From: Halarcobacter bivalviorum
GTDB lineage: Bacteria > Campylobacterota > Campylobacteria > Campylobacterales > Arcobacteraceae
Reading direction: 5' to 3'
DNA length: 64,000 nt
Assembly: GCF_003346815.1 (NCBI RefSeq)
Contig: NZ_CP031217.1
Span: 1,364,001 to 1,428,000, forward strand
Both the position numbers and the translations under genes were made by a program. Below are positions 27,166 through 36,179 of this stretch, in pieces. The stretch's first letter is position 1, and every line of letters starts with the position of its first letter. Under the pieces are notes generated by a model that did not search any database, was not told the DNA's origin, and saw nothing but the letters and a program-made list of their open reading frames with translations.

Positions 27166-28071
27166 CTACTTTTTTGTCTTTTTTTGCTGAATTAGTAGTC
27201 CTACAATAATAAAAGATAAGCCCATTAAAGTAGATATATAAATTTTTTCATTTAGAATAAAATAGATGAAAATTAATGAGATAAATGGTGAGATAAAAAT
27301 AAGATTTGCTATCTTAGATGTGTTAGTTGCATTTTGCATTGCCTTTAACCAAAAAAGAAAAGTAATACCCATCTCAAATAGTCCAACATAAATAGCAGCT
27401 AATAGCCCATTTGTATTTGGAATAACAAAAGGTTGTGTCAAAATAAAATATATAATAATAATTGGTGTAGCAACTAAAAAGTTTGAAAACAACATTACAG
27501 TTGAATCTCCTTTAGCTTTTGTATTAAATATCCAATATAAAGACCAAAGGATAGTACTAAAAAGAGCCAATAAAACTCCATCAAGATTTGAGAAGTTTAA
27601 AGAGAAAGGTTCTCCTTTTGTAGAGATAATTAAAACTCCAAAATAGCAGATAATTCCAGCTACAATATCATTTAAAGATAATTTCTGTTTTAAAAAAGGT
27701 ACAGAAAGAAAAGCTAACATTAATGCCCAAGTATAATTTATTGCTTGTGCCTCTTGTGCTGGTAAATAATCATAAGCTTTAAAAAGAACTAAATAGTATA
27801 AAAAAGGATTAATAAGTCCTAAAATAAAAACTAATTTTATATTACTCTTTATATAAGGAATCACTTGATTTAGTTTCTTATTTATTATTAATATAGAAAA
27901 TAGTGCAAATAATGATGTTATTGAAGAGAATAAGACTAACTCTTCAGGAGATAAATATTGTAATGAGAATTTAAATGCCGTAGCAACAGTTGACCATAAA
28001 AAAACTGCAATCAATGCAAATTTATAGGCTTGTGATTGAGATTTTATCTTATTTCTCCATGTTTTTTGCAA
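27166..28071 (-). CDS. EamA/DMT family transporter
   Basis: 301 residues with ten predicted helices in two five-helix EamA repeats (AVFLWSTVATAFKFSLQYLSPEELV, and second repeat opening TILWSLYWIFNTKAKGD). Members export amino acids or other metabolites; substrate unknown. A basic N-terminus (MQKTWRNKIKSQ). Stands alone between the liv operon promoter and the rhodanese gene. Confidence 0.88.
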   Translation of the reverse strand: MQKTWRNKIKSQSQAYKFALIAVFLWSTVATAFKFSLQYLSPEELVLFSSITSLFALFSILIINKKLNQVIPYIKSNIKLVFILGLINPFLYYLVLFKAYDYLPAQEAQAINYTWALMLAFLSVPFLKQKLSLNDIVAGIICYFGVLIISTKGEPFSLNFSNLDGVLLALFSTILWSLYWIFNTKAKGDSTVMLFSNFLVATPIIIIYFILTQPFVIPNTNGLLAAIYVGLFEMGITFLFWLKAMQNATNTSKIANLIFISPFISLIFIYFILNEKIYISTLMGLSFIIVGLLIQQKKTKK

Positions 28072-28193
28072 ATTGTACCACAGCTAATATAATATTTACT
28101 TACTTGAATGTTAAGAAGAATATTATTAATTATTTTTAAGTTTAAATATATCTTCTTTTTATAATAATTTATTATATAAAAAAAGGAGCTGTT

Positions 28194-28874
28194 ATGATTT
28201 TAAAAGTATTAAAAATTAGTGCTTTATCGACTATTTTAGGTTTATCATTAAATGCAAATGATTTTAACCTAAGAGGTGAAGGTGTAGATATTACTTATAA
28301 TGAGAAAGAGTTTACAATCAAAAGAATGCATGATGAAGAGTGTAAAACTATAAATGGTGCTGACCCTAAGAATATTTGGTCTGGAAACTATGCAAAAGAG
28401 GGTTTACCTCAAAAATGTGTTAAAAGTTTTGTAACTACTGTAGGGAAAATTACTCCTATGAAAATCAATGACACTATAAAAACTATTGGTGAAATAGAGG
28501 TTATTGAATTTATTAAAAAAGCTCAAGATAAAGAAGATATGTTACTTATTGATGCAAGGCTTCCTGATTGGTTTTTACAAATGACTATCCCAACAGCAGA
28601 AAACATTCCTTTTACATACTTTGATAAAAGTAAATATCCAGATGATTTCTATGATGTATTAGAGATGATTGGAGTAAAAGAGGTTTCAGCTGGTAAGTAT
28701 GATTTTACAGATGCAAAAGAGTTATTACTATTTTGTAATGGAGCTTGGTGTCCTCAATCTACATTTGCAATTGAAAATCTAATAAAAATAGGTTATCCTC
28801 AAGAAAAAATCTCTTGGTACAGAGGTGGAATGTATTCTTGGAAGATGTTAAATTTAACTACAACTTCAGAATAG
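28194..28874 (+). CDS. Exported rhodanese-like protein
   Basis: 226 residues. Sec signal peptide to about residue 21, an N-terminal extension with two Cys (Cys50, Cys75), and a rhodanese domain (about 95-226) with the active-site loop LLFCNGAWCPQS (Cys181, second Cys186) and the closing YRGGMYSWKML. It is a paralogue of the rhodanese in the sox cluster at 35500, with matching VGELE/IGEIE start, PFT and C-terminal blocks. Probably handles persulfide or sulfane sulfur in the periplasm. Start ATG 28194 after AAAGGAG. Confidence 0.85.
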   Translation: MILKVLKISALSTILGLSLNANDFNLRGEGVDITYNEKEFTIKRMHDEECKTINGADPKNIWSGNYAKEGLPQKCVKSFVTTVGKITPMKINDTIKTIGEIEVIEFIKKAQDKEDMLLIDARLPDWFLQMTIPTAENIPFTYFDKSKYPDDFYDVLEMIGVKEVSAGKYDFTDAKELLLFCNGAWCPQSTFAIENLIKIGYPQEKISWYRGGMYSWKMLNLTTTSE

Positions 28875-28899
28875 TAAATCATTAATTTGATTTACTATT
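28870..28899. terminator. Bidirectional terminator rhodanese / HD protein
   Basis: Twelve-base arms (28870-28881 and 28888-28899) with loop TTAATT between two convergent genes. Confidence 0.65.
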
Positions 28900-30055
28900 T
28901 AAAAATCTCTTTAAAATCTATTACTAAAGATTTATCAACTCTTCCTTCTTCTGCCATAGAACTAATAAGTTCAAAAGTTTGTTCCTTAGAAAAAGCCTCT
29001 CTATAAGAGTTTTTACTTGTTAAACTTGTGTAGATATTTATTAAAGCAAGTGCCCTATCCTTTAAGCTCAAATCTCTTGCTTCTAAAGAAAAAGGATAAC
29101 CTTTTGAGTCTATTTGCTCTTGTACTTTATAAGCATACGAGCAAATATCAGAGAAACCAATTATATTAGATAAAATCTTTTTTGTATAATAAGGATAAGC
29201 TTTAATAAGCTCATACTCTAATTTATCTAAAGAGCTTTTTTTATTTAATATCTTTTCATCAATATAGAGTTTTCCAATATTACATAAAGAAGCTGCTATC
29301 ATAAAAGTTTGTTTATCTTTGTGTTCAAAATTATAAAAGTCTGCTACTTTTGAAGCATTGGTAATAATATTTAAATTCTCATTTGTAAATAGTGTAAAAA
29401 TAGAAGTGATTTTTAAAATCTCTTCAAATTCTAGAACTATTGTTTTATCATGTAAAGTAGAAAAAATAAAAGTAAGAAGCTCATTTTCATTTTGTAAATC
29501 AAGCCAAAAACTTTGGTTTTTACTAAATTCTTCAAAACATTCAACTAAATCTTCTGAAAAAAGTATATTCTTTTTCTTTTCTAAAAAATTCAATATCTTC
29601 TCTCTATTTTCAATAGCTGGATTACTTAAATCAAATTTTGTATCAAGAAGATTTGAAAAAGAGATAAACTGAGAAAAAAGTGGGATTTCATAATCTTTTA
29701 AACCAAAAACTCCTGAGCCATCAAAAAACTCTTCTTGATAGAGTAAAACATCTTTTTGTTCCTCAAAACTAAAAGGAAAAAGAGTTACATAATTATTTGC
29801 TAAAAGACAGAACTCTTTTTTATCTTCTTTTGTTTTTAATAGAGCAATATTATGCATAAGTGAGTATGCACATAAATCAAATAAAGCTTCTTGCTTATAA
29901 TTAAACTCTAAGGCCAATTTTAAACAAAGATAAGCAACTCTTTTAGAGTGATTTTTACTTGTTTTAGAATATCTTGATTCTATTTCATCTAAGGCATTTG
30001 AAAAAGAGAGTAAAAAATTATTTAAATTAAAATTCATTTGTTTTTTCTTATCCAT
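28895..30055 (-). CDS. Degenerate tandem HD-GYP-type protein
   Basis: 386 residues with two HD-GYP-like halves. N-terminal half: HSKRVAYLC (about residue 35), SLMHNIALL, then QEEFFDGSGVFGL. C-terminal half: SLCNIGKLYIDEKILNKKSSL where the HD pair reads CN, KAYPYYTKKIL where the expected His is Tyr, and VQEQIDSKGYP with the GYP triad. Most metal-binding His and Asp are replaced in both halves, so c-di-GMP hydrolysis is unlikely and a binding or scaffold role is more plausible. Cytosolic, no signal. Confidence 0.72.
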   Translation of the reverse strand: MDKKKQMNFNLNNFLLSFSNALDEIESRYSKTSKNHSKRVAYLCLKLALEFNYKQEALFDLCAYSLMHNIALLKTKEDKKEFCLLANNYVTLFPFSFEEQKDVLLYQEEFFDGSGVFGLKDYEIPLFSQFISFSNLLDTKFDLSNPAIENREKILNFLEKKKNILFSEDLVECFEEFSKNQSFWLDLQNENELLTFIFSTLHDKTIVLEFEEILKITSIFTLFTNENLNIITNASKVADFYNFEHKDKQTFMIAASLCNIGKLYIDEKILNKKSSLDKLEYELIKAYPYYTKKILSNIIGFSDICSYAYKVQEQIDSKGYPFSLEARDLSLKDRALALINIYTSLTSKNSYREAFSKEQTFELISSMAEEGRVDKSLVIDFKEIFK

Positions 30056-30163
30056 AAAAGTTCCTAAGTTTTATTAAATATCCTACAATATTAATACTAA
30101 TTATACATTAAATCTACTAAAATACTAAAACTAGAAATATAAGAAAAACAAATAAGGAGAAAG

Positions 30164-31087
30164 ATGAGAAAAATCATATCAACTATGGCTATTTTAGGTT
30201 TAAGTACTTCAGTTTTTGCACATGACTATAAGCTTGAACCAAAAAAAATAAATGACAATACTTGGTGCTTTTTAGGTAAGCTTGAAGCTCCTACAAAAAA
30301 CAATGGTGGTTTTATGTCAAATCACTGTTATGTGAATACTGGAAAAAATTATGTTTTAATAGATGCAGGAGCAACTTATGAACTTGCAAAACAAGCTTAT
30401 GAGAAGATGAGTGAAATAAAAAAACTTCCTGTGAGTACAATAATTTTAACCCATGAACATGATGATCATTGGTTAGGTGCTTCTTTTTATAAAAAAGAGT
30501 TTAATTCTAAGTTAATAGGAAGCTCTTTAATAAATAAAAACTATAATGAAAACTCTAAAACAAGAATGTTTAAAATGTTATCTGAAGATGCTATAAAAAA
30601 TACCTCTATTATTAAAGTTGATGAAGAAATTAAAGAGGTAAAAACTCTTAAAGTTGATGAGGTAGAGTTTCAAATAATACCTATAGGTAGAAAAGCTCAT
30701 TCAAGTGATGATCTATTTGTTTATGTACCTTCAAACAAAACTCTTTTTGCTAGTGATGTAGTTATGAATGGAAGAATTACTTCAAATAGAGATGGTTCAG
30801 TTATAGGACAATTAAAAGCTGTAGAGATGATTGAAAAGATGGATTATAATAATCTAATTCCTGGACATGGCTTTGATACCAGTAAAAACGCTATAAATGA
30901 AACAAAACAATACTTTACTCTTTTAAAACAAAGAGTTTTAGAAGCTGTTGAAGAAGAAGTTGGAGCAGCTAATATAACAAAACATGTAAAAATGGAAGAG
31001 TTTAAAGATAAAGCTTTATATGAAGAGTTAAATTCAAGAAATGTTTTTGATGCTTATTCGGAGTTAGAGTTTTATGAAGAAGAGTAA
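30164..31087 (+). CDS. Periplasmic metallo-beta-lactamase-fold hydrolase
   Basis: 307 residues. Sec signal peptide to about residue 19 (TSVFA), then an MBL fold with HEHDDH at 97-102, a further His in GRKAHSSDD, an Asp in LFASDVVMNG and PGHGF near the end: all zinc ligands are present. Substrate unknown; candidates are a thiolester or sulfur compound given the sulfur genes on both sides, or a beta-lactam. Ends back to back with the alpha/beta hydrolase. Confidence 0.85.
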   Translation: MRKIISTMAILGLSTSVFAHDYKLEPKKINDNTWCFLGKLEAPTKNNGGFMSNHCYVNTGKNYVLIDAGATYELAKQAYEKMSEIKKLPVSTIILTHEHDDHWLGASFYKKEFNSKLIGSSLINKNYNENSKTRMFKMLSEDAIKNTSIIKVDEEIKEVKTLKVDEVEFQIIPIGRKAHSSDDLFVYVPSNKTLFASDVVMNGRITSNRDGSVIGQLKAVEMIEKMDYNNLIPGHGFDTSKNAINETKQYFTLLKQRVLEAVEEEVGAANITKHVKMEEFKDKALYEELNSRNVFDAYSELEFYEEE

Positions 31088-31099
31088 TTACTCTTCTTC
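31076..31099. terminator. Perfect palindrome terminator between abutting convergent genes
   Basis: A 24-base perfect palindrome (12-base arms, no spacer) centred on the junction 31087/31088. It encodes the Glu-Glu C-termini of both proteins, so the stop region serves both genes as coding sequence and terminator. Confidence 0.65.
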
Positions 31100-31879
31100 A
31101 AATAGTTCAACTGTTGCAGCAGTTGCAGTATCTGTCATATCTAAATCAAGATGAGCTGCACCTTTTACTTCTACAAGTTTTACATTTAAACCTTTATTTT
31201 TAGCAATTTCAAAAAACTCTGTTGTAACACTTGGTTCAGAAATTTTATCTTCACTTCCATATACAAATAAGATTTTTGTCTCTTTGTCAATATTATCTAA
31301 AATATCAACCATTGAGATTAAACCTTTATCTTTATTAATTTTATGAATATCATATCTTCCACCAGCAAGTACAATATTTTGGATTAATTCAGGTTTTACT
31401 CCAATTAGTGTTCCACCCATCATAGCCCCTGCACTATGCCCAATAAAATTAACACTACTTGCTTCATACTTCTCTTTTAAAGCAGAAATTAATTCTCCTA
31501 AAAAAGTTACATACTCTTTTGTAGCAGCTAAATTTTTCACTTCTTTACTTGCTAATGGCTTTAAATTATTTGTTGAAGATTTTGAATACCCAGGAAGAGC
31601 AACAGCAATTGTAGTTAAATCTGTCATCATATTCATACTCTCTGCAAAAGGAGCATATCTTCCTAAAGTATTTGTACCTAAATCCCAAGTTCCATGAACA
31701 ATAACTGTAATTACATCATTGTTTTCACCTTCAAAGGCTCTATATTCTATACACTCATTACCTGCAAAAATAAAACTTCCTTCTTTTGCTTCACACTCTT
31801 GTTTAGTAACAGAAGAAGCCATTAAAGAAGAAGATAAAACTAAAGATAGAAAACTTGCTTTTAAAACTTTTTTTAACAT
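31088..31879 (-). CDS. Exported alpha/beta hydrolase
   Basis: 263 residues. Signal peptide to about residue 21; an alpha/beta hydrolase with oxyanion VHGTWD (about 62), nucleophile GHSAG (Ser149), acid in YGSEDK and His in KGAAHLDLD. Two Cys (about 29 and 43) follow the signal and may pair. Substrate unknown. Last gene of the minus-strand run that starts with soxW-like, MOSC and DsrE genes, 12 bases after DsrE. Confidence 0.8.
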   Translation of the reverse strand: MLKKVLKASFLSLVLSSSLMASSVTKQECEAKEGSFIFAGNECIEYRAFEGENNDVITVIVHGTWDLGTNTLGRYAPFAESMNMMTDLTTIAVALPGYSKSSTNNLKPLASKEVKNLAATKEYVTFLGELISALKEKYEASSVNFIGHSAGAMMGGTLIGVKPELIQNIVLAGGRYDIHKINKDKGLISMVDILDNIDKETKILFVYGSEDKISEPSVTTEFFEIAKNKGLNVKLVEVKGAAHLDLDMTDTATAATVELFEEE

Positions 31880-31891
31880 AATTACTCCTTA

Positions 31892-32332
31892 TTAGTAAGC
31901 TATAATACCTATATATCCATCAACTTGTCTTTCAATTAGCTCAACAATTCCTGCTTGAACAAAACTTGCTTCACCAATAAAATCATCTTCAGTCCATTTC
32001 ATAGTTTCCATTGTATTTTTACATACAATAAACTCTACATCATACTCCACTAAAGAGATAATTCTTTTTAAAGTTGCTGCGTCATAATCTTTTCTTAAAG
32101 CTCTAACACCATTACCATATGCAATAACTACAACCTTTAAAGATTCTGCTGGATACTCTTTTAAGATATTATAAATAGTGCTTAAATTATGATTTACTTT
32201 CTCTAAATCCGAATCATACAACTGAATTGCAACTTTTCTTGGGTCATCAAATGTTGGAAACGGTTCACTAAAGTCTGATTTTGCAAATAAAAATAGTGCT
32301 AAGGCAAACATTAATATAAAAATTTTTTTCAT
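31892..32332 (-). CDS. Exported DsrE-family protein
   Basis: 146 residues with a Sec signal (MKKIFILMFALALFLFA) and a DsrE/DsrF-like fold (VAIQLYDSDLEKVNHNLSTIYN, VVVIAYGNGVRAL, VEFIVCKNTM, VQAGIVELIERQVDGYIGI). The Cys in IVCKNT occupies the usual reactive position. DsrE-like proteins carry sulfur; exported forms occur next to sox genes. Three bases from the MOSC gene. Confidence 0.82.
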   Translation of the reverse strand: MKKIFILMFALALFLFAKSDFSEPFPTFDDPRKVAIQLYDSDLEKVNHNLSTIYNILKEYPAESLKVVVIAYGNGVRALRKDYDAATLKRIISLVEYDVEFIVCKNTMETMKWTEDDFIGEASFVQAGIVELIERQVDGYIGIIAY

Positions 32333-32335
32333 AAA

Positions 32336-32785
32336 TTATCCTTTTTTTAATAGTTCTATAGAATCATTTTCTTTTATAATCCCACTTTGTACAATAGTAC
32401 AATAAATACCTCTACAATCTTTAATTAAAGAAGGTAGTTCATTTCCAAAAACTGCTAAATGATTACAAATGGTACAGTTTTCAGTTATTTTTATTATACT
32501 TTGCCCTATTTTAAACTCTGTACCTACTTTATATTTATGGGGATTAAAATCAAATAAAATATTTTCCCCTAAACTTCCATACTCTAAGTTTATTTTCTTT
32601 TCTTTTGCAAGAGCATAACTATTAAAACCTACAATCATTACAGTTTTATCTAAATCTTTTCCTGCAAATTTATCATTTTCTATACCAAAATCTTTTACTA
32701 AAGTTAAAGAGTTAACAGTAGGTCTAGGAAGCCCACTCTGCCCTTTTAAAGCACTAAAAGTACCTATTACTTTTCCTATAATCAT
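32336..32785 (-). CDS. MOSC domain protein
   Basis: 149 residues with the MOSC layout (KDFGIENDKFAG, SLGENILFDF, GTEFKIGQSIIKITENCTICNHL, CRGIYCTIVQSG). MOSC domains move sulfur for molybdenum cofactor sulfuration or bind molybdenum substrates. Sits in the sox neighbourhood, where SoxC needs molybdenum cofactor, so a cofactor role is suggestive. No signal peptide. Confidence 0.82.
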   Translation of the reverse strand: MIIGKVIGTFSALKGQSGLPRPTVNSLTLVKDFGIENDKFAGKDLDKTVMIVGFNSYALAKEKKINLEYGSLGENILFDFNPHKYKVGTEFKIGQSIIKITENCTICNHLAVFGNELPSLIKDCRGIYCTIVQSGIIKENDSIELLKKG

Positions 32786-32788
32786 TAA

Positions 32789-33589
32789 TTATAAATTCTC
32801 TTTTAAAATTTGTAAAAAATCACTTTTAATCCAAGCTCCTGGATAAGTATTTAAAAGCTCTCCACCAGAAGTTAAAACAAAAAATGTCGGTGTCATCCCT
32901 TTAAAATGTTTTTTTAAACCAAAGGGTAAACTAACATAATCAACATCTACTTTTAAAAAGATATAATCTTCTGACATTGTTTCTTTAACATCCTCTAAAT
33001 TTAATACATCTTTTTCCATTTTTTTACAGAAATAACATGTTTTTGAAGTAGCATAAACAATAATATGTTTACCTTGTGCTTGTGCTTCTTTTAAAATCTC
33101 TTTCTCATTATAATTTGAAGAGAGCTCTTTATTTGCTTTTGGCATATTTTTTAATCTATCAGCTTTATATCCCATAAAATATTGTGCTAAAAGTTCTGCT
33201 TCTTCATCACTTATTTTTAAAGGTTCTTTCTTTTTATAGTATTTTAATGCTGCTTGGTCACAGATACTATTATTTACATCAGGATTTGCTAAATAGTTTT
33301 TTAAATACTCTTCTATTTCAACAACTCTCATATCAACATCATTTGGGTCACCAATTTTTTTACTACTATCCATAATAGCCCATGCAAGCATATTTTCTGT
33401 TGGTATTTCCAAATTTAGTAACTTATTATTTCTCTCATAAAAATTCTCTTTTAATTTTTTAAAAGAGATAAATCCTTTATGACACTCAGCACATTTTTGT
33501 TCAAAAAGTTTTTTCCCTTCTTGAAAATCTGCAAATAAATTTGTTGATAAAAAACAGGCAAATAGAATTATAAACGCCTTTTTAATCAT
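32789..33589 (-). CDS. Cytochrome c-thioredoxin fusion (SoxW-like)
   Basis: 266 residues from the ATG at 33589, which follows AAGGAC by six bases; an upstream in-frame ATG at 33676 adds 29 residues before the signal peptide and is rejected. Signal peptide to residue 20, then a small c-type cytochrome domain with CAECH at 33-37, a second Cys (110), and a thioredoxin-fold C-terminus (about 160-266) with active site CYFC at 185-188 and cis-Pro in KGMTPTF. SoxW thioredoxins keep Sox proteins reduced; joining one to a haem domain is unusual and suggests direct electron transfer. Downstream of soxB after a terminator. Confidence 0.8.
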   Translation of the reverse strand: MIKKAFIILFACFLSTNLFADFQEGKKLFEQKCAECHKGFISFKKLKENFYERNNKLLNLEIPTENMLAWAIMDSSKKIGDPNDVDMRVVEIEEYLKNYLANPDVNNSICDQAALKYYKKKEPLKISDEEAELLAQYFMGYKADRLKNMPKANKELSSNYNEKEILKEAQAQGKHIIVYATSKTCYFCKKMEKDVLNLEDVKETMSEDYIFLKVDVDYVSLPFGLKKHFKGMTPTFFVLTSGGELLNTYPGAWIKSDFLQILKENL

Positions 33590-33643
33590 TTTTTGTCCTT
33601 CTTTTGATTTATAAAATACTTTCTTAAATACTTTATAAATCAA

Positions 33644-33670
33644 AAACATAAAGGATATTCCTTTATGTTT
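33644..33670 (-). terminator. Terminator after soxB
   Basis: Twelve-base arms (33644-33655 and 33659-33670) with a three-base loop; on the minus strand the stem is followed by TTTTTGATTT. It should end most soxB transcripts before the cytochrome-thioredoxin gene. Confidence 0.7.
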
Positions 33671-33686
33671 TATCATTTTGAAACTA

Positions 33687-35462
33687 TTAAATAATTCCTG
33701 GATTTCCTTTGATACCTACGATATCAGGAGTATCAATTTTCAAATTAGCAATATGTTTTACATTTTTTAAATATGTCTCTACAGTTTCCCATACAGGTTC
33801 ACCTGGTGATTTAGCACCAACTGTAGACCATCCTGCTACTTTATAAGATTTATTTGCTTCTAATTTCTTACCATTTTTAGTAAGAGTAATATCTGTAATT
33901 CTCTCACCCATTTTTGCAGTTGGATTAATTCTATAAGAGATTCCACCTGTTCTAACCATATCTCCACCTTGTTGGTAGAAAGGGTCTTCATTAAATAAGT
34001 TGTCAGCTACATCTTCTAAAATAAGTTTAATATCTTTACCAGAAATATCTCTAGCATAAGTTTCAGGGTAAGTCATTGCTGTTTGAGTCATTAAATCATC
34101 AAAAGTAATATCTTGTCCTGGAATTACTGATGTTCCCCATCTAAATCCTGGAGATAAAGAGATATCTGCTCCTTTTACATCCATTAAAGCATCACAAATG
34201 ATTTGATCCCAAGAACCATTGAAGTTACCTCTTCTAAACAGTGTTTGTTCAGTAGTTGCAATAACTCTATCTAAATCTTTTTTATATGGAGCTCTTACAT
34301 CTTCAATATATTTTTTCATTTGTTTATCTTCAGGAATTAAATCAGAGAAGATTGGAAGTAATGTAAATTTAAAGTCTTTGATTTTTCCATTTTGAATATC
34401 TAAATCAAGTACATTTAAGAATTTACCATTTGAACCAGCATTACAAACATAAGTAACACCCTCTTCATTTTTAACAGGATATGCTTCAGGAACACCATCA
34501 TGAGTATGTCCACCCATGATAAAGTCAATACCAGTAACAACCTCTGCCATTTTTTTATCAGTATCATAACCATTATGTGATAATACAATTACTGCATCTG
34601 GTTTTTCATTTTCTCTTACTTCATCAACTAATTCTTGCATTCCTTCATCATTAATTGAGAATGACCAATCAGGAATAAATCTTTGTGGATTTGCAATAGT
34701 TGTATAAGGGAATGCTTGACCAATAACTGCAACTCTAGCATTACCCATTTTTCTAATAGTATATGGTTTAAATGCATGCCCAGAATCTTTATCATAAGCT
34801 TGCATTGCAACATCAGTCTCTTCAAATAAAGCATCTTCTTTAACTTTAACATTTTGAGCTAAGAATTCTGCTTTTAATTCTTTTACATTTGCTAAAACTT
34901 CTTCAGCTTTATATGTAAACTCCCAGTGACCAACAGCAACATCAACACCTAATAAGTTCATAGCACCAACCATATCTTTACCTCTTGTGTAAAGAGCTGT
35001 TGCACTACCTTGCCAAGTATCTCCACCATCCATTAAAAGAGTTTTATCTTCACCAAAACTCTTTCTTAAATAATCAACAACCGTTTTAATTTGAGCAAAA
35101 CCACCAGTTCTACCCATTACTCTTGCATGTTTTTCAAAATCAATACAAGAATATGCATAAGTTAATCTTTTATCGTTTTTAATCCCATAATAATCTAAAA
35201 ACTTTTCTCCAACAATATGCGGAGGCTTACCATAATTACCATGAAAACCTAGGTTTACACTTGGCTCTCTAAAGTATACTGGTAAAAGTTGTGCATGAGA
35301 ATCTGTCATATGCATAAATCTTGCATTACCAAATGGTTTTAACTTATAATAGTCTTCCATCTTATTTGTATTTGTCATTCTTGTATGAGAGTTTGCAAAT
35401 ACAGGTGCAGCACCAAGTACTGCCATCATATAAACAAATTCTCTTCTACTTAATTTACTCAT
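33687..35462 (-). CDS. soxB: Thiosulfohydrolase SoxB
   Basis: 591 residues. Twin-arginine signal (SRREFVYMMAVLGAAPVFA), then a dimanganese 5'-nucleotidase-type domain: metal ligands in HMTDSHAQ (51-58), GGDTWQGS, GHWEFTYK, SHNGYD and GGHTHDG. It hydrolyses sulfate off the SoxYZ-bound sulfur conjugate in the periplasm. Length is usual for SoxB. Begins 37 bases after the sox-cluster rhodanese. Confidence 0.95.
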   Translation of the reverse strand: MSKLSRREFVYMMAVLGAAPVFANSHTRMTNTNKMEDYYKLKPFGNARFMHMTDSHAQLLPVYFREPSVNLGFHGNYGKPPHIVGEKFLDYYGIKNDKRLTYAYSCIDFEKHARVMGRTGGFAQIKTVVDYLRKSFGEDKTLLMDGGDTWQGSATALYTRGKDMVGAMNLLGVDVAVGHWEFTYKAEEVLANVKELKAEFLAQNVKVKEDALFEETDVAMQAYDKDSGHAFKPYTIRKMGNARVAVIGQAFPYTTIANPQRFIPDWSFSINDEGMQELVDEVRENEKPDAVIVLSHNGYDTDKKMAEVVTGIDFIMGGHTHDGVPEAYPVKNEEGVTYVCNAGSNGKFLNVLDLDIQNGKIKDFKFTLLPIFSDLIPEDKQMKKYIEDVRAPYKKDLDRVIATTEQTLFRRGNFNGSWDQIICDALMDVKGADISLSPGFRWGTSVIPGQDITFDDLMTQTAMTYPETYARDISGKDIKLILEDVADNLFNEDPFYQQGGDMVRTGGISYRINPTAKMGERITDITLTKNGKKLEANKSYKVAGWSTVGAKSPGEPVWETVETYLKNVKHIANLKIDTPDIVGIKGNPGII

Positions 35463-35499
35463 TTATAAATCCTCTTTTATATTTTTGACAACTCTTAAA

Positions 35500-36147
35500 C
35501 TATTTTCCGCTTCCAACTACAGTAAATCCTAATGAAGTCCAAGCTTGCATTCCACCTCTATAATACTTAATTTTTTCAGCAGGATATCCCATGCTTAAAA
35601 GTGAGTATTTAGCTCTTTTAACCATTGCTGGTGTTTGTCCACACCAATATCCATTACAATATAATACTATTGTTTTAGCATTAGAGAAATCTAATTTACC
35701 ATCATTATCTACAACACCCATTTCATCTTCCATCATTTCAATAGCAGTTGCTTTTTCATTAAAATTTGTAAAAGGAACATTTACAGCCCCAGGAATTCTA
35801 AGTTTTGCAAACCATCCTGGTTTTCTTGAGTCAATAATTACAATTGATTTATCTGTTTGAGCTTTTTTCATATATTCAATAAATTCTAATTCTCCAACAG
35901 TCTCAATTCCTTCAGAAATAACCATTGGCTGTGGTGCACCTCTATCAGTAGTATTATAAAGGTCAGAAATAATATTTCCTGCTTTTTGATTTCTCATTAA
36001 AGTAAATTTTTCACCATTTAAATCCATTTCAATTGATTTAACACCTTTTGAAATAGGTACAAATTTTGAAGTACCTTCTGCTAATACAGATGTAGAACAT
36101 ACTGCAAAAACAGCAGAAACTGCTAATAGTTTTTTTAAAATTGTCAT
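35500..36147 (-). CDS. Exported rhodanese in the sox cluster
   Basis: 215 residues. Sec signal to about residue 23; rhodanese domain about 80-215 with active-site loop LYCNGYWCGQT (Cys164, second Cys169) and closing YYRGGMQAWTSLG. Paralogue of the rhodanese at 28194. Placed between the lipoprotein and soxB, it may add or remove sulfane sulfur on SoxYZ or on thiosulfate. Lies downstream of a strong terminator at 36180-36209, so it may have its own promoter or depend on read-through. Confidence 0.85.
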   Translation of the reverse strand: MTILKKLLAVSAVFAVCSTSVLAEGTSKFVPISKGVKSIEMDLNGEKFTLMRNQKAGNIISDLYNTTDRGAPQPMVISEGIETVGELEFIEYMKKAQTDKSIVIIDSRKPGWFAKLRIPGAVNVPFTNFNEKATAIEMMEDEMGVVDNDGKLDFSNAKTIVLYCNGYWCGQTPAMVKRAKYSLLSMGYPAEKIKYYRGGMQAWTSLGFTVVGSGK

Positions 36148-36179
36148 CTCTTCTCCCTAGCTTTTTTTATTTTAAAGAA

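Noticed and set aside
29358-29672. Plus-strand 104-residue open frame over the HD protein
   Set aside because: Ser/Phe/Lys-rich antisense shadow, typical of AT-rich DNA.
33590-33676. 29-residue N-terminal extension of the cytochrome-thioredoxin protein
   Set aside because: It would bury the signal peptide and runs through the soxB terminator; ATG 33589 has AAGGAC at good spacing.
34628-34852. Minus-strand 74-residue open frame in soxB
   Set aside because: Out-of-frame shadow within a well-conserved gene, no sign of frameshift in soxB.
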